Assembly (NCBI GenBank): GCA_905221605.1
Contig: CAJNDS010001623.1
Coordinates: 1-12,656, forward strand
Reading direction: 5' to 3'
Source: Symbiodinium natans
Taxonomy: Eukaryota > Sar > Dinophyceae > Suessiales > Symbiodiniaceae
DNA length: 12,656 bases
Shown: in pieces, positions 6,868 to 12,656 of the stretch
Layout of the letters: each line of letters opens with the position of its first letter
Position numbering within the stretch: the stretch's first letter is position 1
Notes under the pieces: model-generated
The model's input: the letters and a program-made list of their open reading frames with translations, nothing else
Databases searched by the model: none
Told to the model about the DNA's origin: nothing
Program-made: the position numbers and the translations under genes

Positions 6868-7932
6868 CAGTACTAAGCTTGTACTACAAATCAACGAAAA
6901 TCCCGCCGGCTCACGGGGACGGCGGTTCCAGTACTAAGCTTGTACTACAAATCAATGAAAATCCCGCTGGCTCACGGGGACGGCGGTTCCAGTACTAAGC
7001 TTGTACTACAAATCAATGAAAATCCCGCCGGCTCACGGGGACGGCGGTTCCAGTACTAAGCTTGTACTACAAATCAGTGAAAATCCCGCCGGCTCACGGG
7101 GACGGCGGTTCCAGTACTAAGCTTGTACTACAAATCAATGGAAAATCCCGCCGGCTCACGGGGACGGCGGTTCCAGTACTAAGCTTGTACTACAAATCAA
7201 TGAAAATCCCGCCGGCTCACGCGGACGGCGGTTCCAGTACTAAGCTTGTACTACAAATCAATGAAAATCCCGACGGCTCACGCGGACGGCGGTTCTAGTA
7301 CTAAGCGTGTACTACAAATCAATGAAAATCCCGCCGGCTCACGGGGACGGCGGTTCCAGTACTAAGCTTGTACTACAAATCAATGAAAGTCCTGCCGGCT
7401 CACGGGGACGGCGGTTCCCGTACTAAGCTTGTACTACAAATCAATGAAAATCCCGCCGGCTCACGGGGACGGCGGTTCCAGTACTAAGCTTGTACTACAA
7501 ATCAATGAAATCCCGCCGGCTCACGGGGACGGCGGTTCCAGTACTACGCTTGTACTACAAATCAACGAAAATCCCGCCGGCTCACGGGGACGGCGGTTCC
7601 AGTACTAAGCTTGTACTACAAATCAATGAAAATCCCGCCGGCTCACGGGGACGGCGGTTCCAGTACTAAGCTTGTACTACAAATCAACGAAAATCCCGAC
7701 GGCTCACGGGGACGGCGGTTCCAGTACTAAGCTTGTACTACAAATCAACGAAAATCCCGCCGGCTCACGGGGACGGCGGTTCCAGTACTAAGCTTGTACT
7801 ACAAATAAATGAAAATCCCGCTGGCTCACGGGGATGGCGGTTCCAGTACTAAGCTTGTACTACAAATCAATGAAAATCCCGCCGGCTCACGGGGACGGCG
7901 GTTCCAGTACTAAGCTTGTACTACAATCCATG
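6868..7932. repeat. 61-bp satellite array, about 17.5 units
   Basis: The unit, starting at the Pro-rich part, reads CCCGCCGGCTCACGGGGACG, GCGGTTCCAGTACTAAGCTT, GTACTACAAATCAATGAAAA, T. The landmark TACTAAG recurs at 6871, 6932, 6993, 7054, 7115, 7177, 7238, 7299, 7360, 7421, 7482, 7542 (here TACTACG), 7603, 7664, 7725, 7786, 7847 and 7908. Spacing is 61 bp except one 62 and one 60. Units differ at about zero to four positions. Each unit has two dyads: CCGCC...GGCGG, and AGTAC-TAAGCTT-GTACT around a HindIII-like AAGCTT. Because 61 is not a multiple of three, frames rotate through the array, so it is not coding. The last unit degenerates after 7920. Confidence 0.97.
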
Positions 7933-7959
7933 AAATTGTAGGTTGTTCCACAAAACCCT

Positions 7960-7999
7960 GTAAAACGATAATCAAGAAAAAACGATAACCCTAGAACGG
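7960..7999 (+). repeat. Right direct repeat flanking the satellite
   Basis: The copy begins GTAAAACGATAATCAAGAAA, continues AAACGATAACCCTAG and ends AACGG. It is in the same orientation as 6792-6834. It lies 16 bp inside the right inverted arm, while the left copy is 56 bp inside the left arm. Confidence 0.85.
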
Positions 8000-8015
8000 A
8001 TGAATAGATTTATAA

Positions 8016-8040
8016 CGGGGTTTTTATACAACCCCACATG
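8016..8040 (-). repeat. Right inverted arm, hairpin with TATAAA loop
   Basis: On + this reads CGGGGTTTTTATACAACC then CCACATG, the reverse complement of the left arm. Read on the minus strand it again presents TATAAA pointing inward to the array. The pair could be the termini of a foldback or MITE-like element, but no flanking target-site duplication could be identified by eye. Confidence 0.85.
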
Positions 8041-8241
8041 TTTTTCGTTACGTCGTCGACTTCGCTGAGCGCTGCAAGCGAGACGCTTGCTTATTCGGGG
8101 TTCGTAGGTGGGTGTTTGCTCGAACAATCCTTTTCGTGCAGCTGAACAAAAAACATCCATCGGATCAGACCGTCGCATGTTCACACATTGGCACCGGGCT
8201 GATTGTTGTTTGCATTTTTTGTGCTCAAGATTATGATGTGA

Positions 8242-8569
8242 CTGCCGCGCCTTGCCACCCAGTCCACGTGGTCATGGGTTGTGGACGATGCCTTCGCAAA
8301 TGCGCAGCTGGGAATCAAAACAGTAATCATACTCTCGCAAGGTGTTCGCAAACATACATCCTTTTGCATCTCTGCAGGCAACGCGAATCAAGAAAATCTT
8401 CGAGAAAGTGGAGTATGCAGCCGTGGCAATGTGCAGTGGCGTGTCTGATGACAAAACGGTCGGACACAAAGCGATTGCCTTCTTTTTGCGTGTTTGGTGC
8501 TTGTTGTCCAGGCTTTGGAACAGTCATGATAATGATTGGCACTGCGATGCCTCGCTGGCGATTGGATGA
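8242..8569 (+). CDS. Candidate two-exon block of an unknown gene
   Basis: An exon-like frame after TGA 8239-8241 reads TWSWVVDDAFANAQLGIKT up to 8322. A GT donor at 8323 (GTAATC) and an AG at 8376-8377 after a pyrimidine-rich CCTTTTGCATCTCTGCAG would excise a 55-bp intron in phase 0. The next exon starts with G and gives ATRIKKIFEKVEYAAVAMCS, then GVSDDKTVGHKAIAFFLRVW and WNSHDNDWHCDASLAIG, ending at TGA 8567-8569. AG|G acceptors are typical of dinoflagellate introns. I do not recognise the protein. The stop could be a lesion, or a further intron may remove it, for example to the acceptor at 8608. Other frames on both strands are also open, so this is a weak call. Confidence 0.35.
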
Positions 8570-8608
8570 ACACGGGACGAAACCGTTGGAAAACGTGTGG
8601 TCGGTCAG

Positions 8609-8836
8609 TGGCTTTCCATCCAAGAGCTATGGGTTAATGATGGCGATGCGCTTAATTCGCATGTCTTGGCTGAGCACGTGCAAGAAGGGCGAGCCTGCCG
8701 ACATATGCCAACCTTGCATGAGGTGTATGCGAAATCAAGCAGATCTTGGGATGTCATTGTTCGGATGACCTGCGACTCTTCCTCAGCATTGTGTCGGAGG
8801 TTGCGCATTGTATATTTTTTTCTTCCTCCGCCTCAG
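8609..8836 (+). CDS. Candidate exon of the same unknown gene
   Basis: After a possible acceptor GGTCGGTCAG (ending 8608), the frame shared with the previous exon reads WLSIQELWVNDGDALNSHVL, then AEHVQEGRACRHMPTLHEVY and AKSSRSWDVIVRMTC. The frame ends in a run leading to a strong acceptor-like sequence, TATTTTTTTCTTCCTCCGCC-TCAG, at 8836. Where the donor lies is uncertain: GT sites in phase 0 exist at GAT|GTC and ATT|GTT. Function is unknown. Composition is that of an ordinary globular protein rather than of the RT elements. Confidence 0.3.
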
Positions 8837-9219
8837 GAGTGGCAAGGCTTGAAAGGCGCTCAGGCGAGCGCTTGTGCCACACGGAGTGCCGGTGTTGCCA
8901 CGAACTTGTTGTAATCCCTGCCTCCTAGATTGGTGGAATTATTCAGCAAGTCTGGAGTGGCGACTGTGATGGGCAGCTCGGCAAGGCAAAGTGGTGGTGT
9001 GACAATTTAAAACCCAGATCACGTGTGCACATGCGTTGCAAAGCAAAGGTCCCAACAATGTGGGCACGGTTTCACGGACCACGTGTACACCCGTTGCATC
9101 GAGTACGACAGAATTCACACTGCCGCTGGTTGGGAATTGGGTGCCGGATTGCTTTCCATAAGATAATTCACCGTCTGTTAGCTCTATATATAAAGACTAG
9201 AAATGGACCAGAACGATAA
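8837..9219 (+). CDS. Candidate Cys-rich terminal exon(s), unknown function
   Basis: Following the acceptor-like tract, one frame gives VARLERRSGERLCHTECRCC and HELVVIPAS, then TAG at 8926-8928, then IGGIIQQVWSGDCDGQLGKA, KWWCDNLKPRSRVHMRCK and on to a stop at 9217-9219. The TAG is also the end of CCTGCCTCCTAG, so it may be an intron acceptor or a CAG-to-TAG mutation. Cys and His are clustered (C-x3-C-x-CCH), which suggests a small metal-binding module, but I cannot name it. The joining donor is unresolved. If real, this is the 3' part of the block starting at 8242. Confidence 0.3.
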
Positions 9220-9780
9220 GAGCGAGAAAACAACGAGATGAAAATTAAAACGAATGAAATGTGCATCCGAGGGTTGACAGGAAGCAAGAAGCAAAGATGA
9301 AACAAAAACAAACGAAAAACAAATGAGAAGCAACATCCAAAAAGATGGGAACACATCTAGAGAAAAGTAGAAGCAAATGAGAAGGCTGGCATGTGACACC
9401 AACGCCTCGAAATCGCAATAGGTTGCCAACTCCAAAGCTGCTTTGTGTTGAGAGTTTAGAGGCTTTGGAACTGTGCGCTGGCTTCTATTGAAATTTGCTT
9501 CTCCTTCTGTTCTCCTGTGGTTGGTTGGTTTTTGGGTTATTTTCTCATTCGACCTGCTTCTGATCCGCTCCCCTGCGTCGGGGAGTTTGAAATCCTGCAA
9601 TCCTGCGAAAACATGGGGGCTATTCAAAAACTAAAGCAAAACCCAAGTTACAGTCAACAAAAATGAGTCAACGAAAACAACGAGAACACAAATCAGAAAC
9701 ACATCCCAAACGAACATAGGAAACGGGTTAGGCCGATAGAGCCTGCCAGAAGTTTTCAAATCTTGGGAGGAAAAATTTGC
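9220..9780. other. A-rich, low-complexity spacer
   Basis: The + strand is dominated by A with GAAGCAAA / AAATGAGAAG motifs; AAATGAGAAG recurs at about 9321 and 9375. GAAAACAACGAGA occurs at 9226-9238 and 9673-9685, and a close form, GAAAACAACGATA, occurs in the left direct repeat near 6808. The 147-codon minus frame here is Phe/Leu/Ser-rich because of base composition. I see no gene, RNA or site. Confidence 0.55.
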
Positions 9781-10640
9781 CAGCCCTTGCTATTTTGATC
9801 TCATTCTGATCTCGTTGTTTTTTGATTTTCGGGACGCGTCAGTTCCATCTACAGTCTCAAACAAATCCGATTGTTCTGTGAGTGTGTTGCTTAGGATAGT
9901 TTTAACAGAACCAAACACCTTCAGTTTAACAAAGCTGGCCAGAGCCAGTGGTGCATCTTCATTTTGCACACCAGGTGAGCTTGATCGTATTGGTGATCTC
10001 ATTGGTGACGATGCTTTGCTCTGATGTTGCAGCGTGCGGAAGAACTTGAACATGAACATCCTCGATGTTAGTATCTGTTCGAGAGCAGCTAGTAGCATGA
10101 TCCAGCCGCAACCAGGATTATTTTATCACTCCTTGGGGTTCTGATGGCGGCGTTCGGAAGTTTGAAGAGACTAGGCAGGTCGTTTTTGTGTGATGTGCGC
10201 AGCATCAAAGATGGCATGCGACACCATGGACGAACGTGTTGCCAGGTGGCTGTGCTTATGGTTTCTTGCTTCTTTCTGGATTTCTGGCAACAGCTTCGAA
10301 CATAGTCTGGGCAGCTTGGCGTTTGCTTGCTTTATCGCCGTCCCAGTCTTGGCGTTTGGCGTGTGACAACTCGTCATTCGCATGTTGAGGCTGTAGTCAC
10401 CCATTTCGCATTTAGCAAGCTGGGCGAAGATGCCTGGTATCCATATCCTGACCTTGCCATCGGTGCCCGGCCTGTTTGCAGTGCGCAGAAGCACACTCAA
10501 TCAAGACCAAGATATTTGGCAGCTGCAGGTTGGTTTCTCCACTTGTATGGTGGGGTCACTATCCTTATAGCCGGCCGTATTTTCGGCTGGCTTGTCATGC
10601 CGCTCGTTCGTTCTTTCGATTCTGAAAAGAGCGCATTGGA
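9781..10640. other. Anonymous region, weak frames on both strands
   Basis: Minus frames at 10098-9790 (LLAALEQILTSRMFMFKFFR, then SSPGVQNEDAPLALASFVKL) and 10500-10171 (IFAQLAKCEMGDYSLNMRMT) read like protein. The + frame over 9815-10024 (SVPSTVSNKSDCSVSVLLRI, TPGELDRIGDLIGDDALL) is equally plausible and contains a consensus-like donor, CCAG|GTGAGC (about 9969-9978). I cannot choose a strand and recognise no family, so no gene is called. Confidence 0.4.
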
Positions 10641-10671
10641 GAAACGCAGCTCGGACGCAACAATCAAAACT

Positions 10672-10674
<3 letters not shown>

Positions 10675-10714
<40 letters not shown>

Positions 10715-10743
10715 TACAGAGAGACAGAGAGAGACAGATTGAG
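10675..10743. repeat. (GA)n microsatellite
   Basis: This is a near-perfect GA run to 10711, then imperfect GAGACAGA units. It is embedded in a longer purine-rich stretch (10640-10800). It makes an Arg-Glu repeat in one + frame and Ser-Leu repeats on minus, neither of which is evidence of a gene. Confidence 0.95.
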
Positions 10744-11029
10744 AGCGAGGGAGAAGCCCAAAGAAAGAAAGAAAGGGAAGAAGAGAATGACGCCAACGAC
10801 GCAGAAGACGGCAAAACAAACAAGAAATTGGATCGGAGAGCAAGATTGGGAGCAGCACGCGGCCGCCCATTCCGTCAGGAATCGTCAGGAAGGCAAGGAC
10901 TCTGGAGAGAACACAAGGCTGCCTGCTGGAACCAGGAGAAGAGCGACCGAGACCATTCCACTTTGAGAGCTCGATAGAAAAAAAAAGGTGAACACAACCA
11001 GAAGCCCCGAGCCGTGCTGAAGAACGAGA

Positions 11030-11572
11030 ATGCTGACAGGAGCACAAACTGAACAAGAGGACCTCTTCGCGGACATGCTTCGCACGCAGGCCACAGATCT
11101 CGAGGACTACCACACCACGGACAGCCTGAGTACGACTGGGGACGCCCCAGAAGAAAACGAAGAAGCCGGAGGAGAGGAAGCAACCCACCAACGCTGGCGA
11201 GCCCGTACGCCTCTTCAACAACCCGCTGCGAACCACGACCAGAACCTCGACAGCCAACGGAGGCCGAGAAAGAAGGGAACCACAAGGAATAGACGAGACA
11301 TGCCTGCACCAGGACTTTCAAGTTCTGCTGGAAACAGTCAACCACTGGAGGGTGATATTGAGTAGCCCGAAGCAAACCACACGATGCCCAAAAGGCGGGT
11401 CCCTTTCACACGAGGGGGGCCTCTTCGCTTTTTTCGCTAGGCAGAAGAAGAAGAAGACTCTGAGGAGGCTTTAACGGAAGAACGGGACTTCGAGCGTGGG
11501 GGGGTCCCTGTGACCTCCAAGCCCAGCAGAAGAAGTGTCAACGCAAAGGGAAAGCGCGCTTCGGGGGTTTGA
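11030..11572 (+). pseudogene. Acidic/basic low-complexity ORF broken by two TAG codons
   Basis: One + frame runs from ATG 11030 to TGA 11570-11572, interrupted only by TAG at 11363-11365 and TAG at 11438-11440. It begins MLTGAQTEQEDLFADMLRTQ, passes an acidic stretch (GDAPEENEEAGGEE) and a basic stretch (QRRPRKKGTTRNRR). After the stops it continues with PKRRVPFTRGGPLRFFR and AEEEEDSEEALTEERDFERG. The similar character on both sides of each TAG suggests one original frame. Both stops would be single C-to-T changes from CAG. The second TAG is also an acceptor-like CTTTTTTCGCTAG|G, so an intron is possible, but no donor in the right phase was found. Minus-strand frames overlap it, and the real coding strand is not certain. 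Function is unknown. Confidence 0.35.
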
Positions 11573-11577
11573 GATGG

Positions 11578-11598
11578 TTTGAGCCAACATGGCCACGT
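11578..11598 (-). other. Spliced-leader-like relic on the minus strand
   Basis: Minus-strand bases 11598 to 11578 include CGTGGCCATGTTGGCTCAA. By eye this matches the conserved dinoflagellate spliced leader (core TAGCCATTTTGGCTCAAG) at 17 of 21 positions. Genomic relics of the leader are known upstream of dinoflagellate genes that arose by reintegration of trans-spliced mRNA. No poly-A remnant or clear minus-strand gene follows it, so it may be coincidence. Confidence 0.4.
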
Positions 11599-11617
11599 CA
11601 AGGCATGAGGGATATGA

Positions 11618-11629
11618 GGGGGGGGGGGG
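11618..11629 (+). repeat. G12 homopolymer
   Basis: Twelve consecutive G residues are followed at once by CACCCCGCC. The length of such a run is prone to sequencing and replication error, so any frame crossing it is unreliable. Confidence 0.9.
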
Positions 11630-11751
11630 CACCCCGCCACCCTCAATGCACCAGCCGAAACCAACCAGGCAAACCCACCCGAGCAAAGTAGCCACACAAT
11701 GCTTTAAGCCAACACGAACCAAAGGAGGCCTGCCATGTTGCAGAAGAAGAG

Positions 11752-11771
11752 ACACACACACACACACACAC
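11752..11771. repeat. (AC)n microsatellite
   Basis: About ten AC dinucleotides continue into CGCGCATACC. The resulting Thr-His peptide in one frame is not a gene. Confidence 0.9.
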
Positions 11772-11945
11772 GCGCATACCCGTGCTCGCAGCTGTGAACG
11801 AGGTTTTAGTCAGACAAAGATGAAGCTTGCAACTGCCATGCAGGCAAGAACAAGCTCATGATGATGTCATGGTGGAACAGGGACGGCATGAACTGCAGTA
11901 ATGGCGTCACGGTGCTGCAAGCTTCCATGTGATTCTCTTTGGCAG

Positions 11946-12538
11946 GACAGAGAGCAGCAGCAGTTTGTGATGCACCAGCATACGCCAATGTCCTATCCAC
12001 AAGCCCCGCCGTCATTTGTCGCAACAACATCTCTGGCCAAGTGTTTTTTTTTTTTACTGGGGTGCGTTGTCAGATGCTGGCCGCTTGAAGCAGTTGCTGC
12101 CTGAACAGTCAGGCTTGATGCATATTCTGGTGGTGCATACCCTGGCAGTGAATACAATGGCGGTGAGTACACTGGCGGTGCATACCCTGGCGGTGAATAC
12201 TATGGCAATCAAGGCTGTCCTCAATGGTGCCAGAATGTTAGCCTTGTTGCAAGATGCACGTGCAGTTTAGAGCCAGGTTATCAAGAAGCAGGTTTCTCGA
12301 TTGGTGCCGGCGAGGAGCGGGTCCTTTTTGTAGTGTCGTTTCTGTGCTGTTAGGGGTGCTGAGCAAATCGTGCAGCTACTAAGGGCAGTCCACCATATCA
12401 TGCCCCGGCCAACTTGTACGGCGCGCCAGCGCACACAGCGGCACAAGTCGCTCAAGCGCAACAGGCCGGCAGAAAGGACAGGTCGCCACAAGTTGATGCA
12501 TCCACACTTCATGTGCACCATTGTGCACTACCTGCATG
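11946..12538 (+). CDS. Candidate multi-exon gene for a Gly/Tyr/Pro/Ala/Gln-rich protein (partial)
   Basis: Three exons join in phase. Exon A (11946-12040) follows an acceptor TTCTCTTTGGCAG|G and reads DREQQQFVMHQHTPMSYPQA, then PPSFVATTSLA plus two bases. Intron 1 (12041-12112, 72 bp) starts GTG, has a 12-T run and ends GTCAG|G. Exon B (12113-12226) completes Lys and reads LDAYSGGAYPGSEYNGGEYT, GGAYPGGEYYGNQGCPQ. Intron 2 (12227-12388, 162 bp) starts GTGCC and ends GGGCAG. Exon C reads CPPYHAPANLYGAPAHTAAQ, VAQAQQAGRKDRSPQ and then weakens; donors exist at 12482 and 12492, and the frame stops at 12536-12538. All three exons share low-complexity composition only in these frames, which supports the model. 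Exon B contains 5-residue repeats of the form YxGGx. The protein may be a disordered or sticky structural or RNA-associated protein, but no family is claimed. Upstream and downstream exons are unresolved. Confidence 0.45.
12041..12112 (+). other. Candidate GT-AG intron 1 (72 bp)
   Basis: The donor is AA|GTGTTT and the acceptor is GTCAG|G. The T run at 12044-12055 lies close to the donor, which is unusual for a polypyrimidine tract. Reading straight through gives stops in the exon B frame (TGA 12102-12104), so excision is needed for the frame used. Confidence 0.45.
12227..12388 (+). other. Candidate GT-AG intron 2 (162 bp)
   Basis: The donor is TG|GTGCCA and the acceptor is GGGCAG|T. A sequence CTACTAAG just before the acceptor resembles a branch-point consensus. 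The split codon TG|T becomes Cys. The frame is open but its composition changes inside the intron, so retention cannot be excluded from sequence alone. Confidence 0.4.
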
Positions 12539-12656
12539 ATGCCAGTGCATGTGGTACATGCCATGACCAAGGAGAAGCATATATCATACATCGTATATCG
12601 GTTTTACAGCCAAGGCAGCAACCGGCGTATGTGTGACTGCAAATTCGGGCTTGTCT

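Noticed and set aside
6304-6894. 196-codon minus frame with a hydrophobic segment near its N-terminus
   Set aside because: It starts inside the satellite, crosses the direct repeat and the hairpin arm, and has no recognisable domain. The hydrophobic run comes from the AT-rich direct repeat.
7062-7298. Repeat protein encoded by the satellite
   Set aside because: The 61-bp unit is not a multiple of three, so the peptide changes frame each unit. The open stretch is accidental.
6868-7932. CRISPR array
   Set aside because: Units are contiguous 61-bp repeats with no unique spacers, in eukaryotic-type DNA.
9183-9195. TATATATAAAG as a TATA promoter
   Set aside because: It is in AT-rich DNA with no convincing gene downstream, and dinoflagellate promoters usually lack a canonical TATA box.
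10327-10977. 216-codon + frame with an Arg-Glu repeat
   Set aside because: The central part is a translated (GA)n microsatellite. The flanks show no recognised domain, and other frames are equally open.
10664-11257. 197-codon minus frame rich in Ser/Leu
   Set aside because: It includes the complement of the (GA)n tract. It could only become interesting if the spliced-leader-like site at 11578-11598 proves real.

Overview
The window looks like nuclear DNA of a dinoflagellate, most likely a symbiodiniacean or a close relative. This is inferred from several independent signs. The left half holds reverse-transcriptase (RT) elements whose protein blocks I recognise from dinoflagellate genomes. 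A (CCCTAAA)-like interspersed repeat lies inside one of them. Candidate introns end in AG|G with no TATA-driven gene architecture. One site resembles the dinoflagellate spliced leader. No intact bacterial-style gene, rRNA, tRNA or CRISPR array was seen.

Layout. 1-405 is a (TC)n tract. 406-6206 is a graveyard of at least three RT-element copies, all on the + strand. Copy A (about 1240-2067) keeps pieces of the N-terminal region and of the RT motif C/D region. Copy B (about 2107-5615) is nearly full length but carries frameshifts, stops, deletions, an in-frame telomere-like insertion inside the catalytic motif and an inverted 3' end. Copy C (5622-6206) is an intact C-terminal piece of a related family. 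None can make a working protein.

6712-8040 is a composite structure. A 61-bp satellite array (about 17.5 units) is flanked by two copies of a roughly 40-bp direct repeat. Outside these lie two inverted 24-25 bp arms, each a hairpin with an inward-pointing TATAAA loop.

8242-9219 contains blocks of protein-like sequence on + that need introns, or that are decayed, to be joined. 9220-10640 is A-rich or anonymous DNA without a defensible gene. 10640-10800 is a purine/(GA)n tract. 11030-11572 is one frame of acidic and basic low-complexity protein broken by two TAGs, with a spliced-leader-like site on the opposite strand just downstream. 11946 to the right edge is the best host-gene candidate: at least three exons joined by phase-compatible GT-AG introns, encoding a Gly/Tyr/Pro/Ala/Gln-rich protein that probably runs past the window.

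There is no evidence that the genes act as a pathway. The RT copies are relics of the same process. The other blocks are unrelated or of unknown function.
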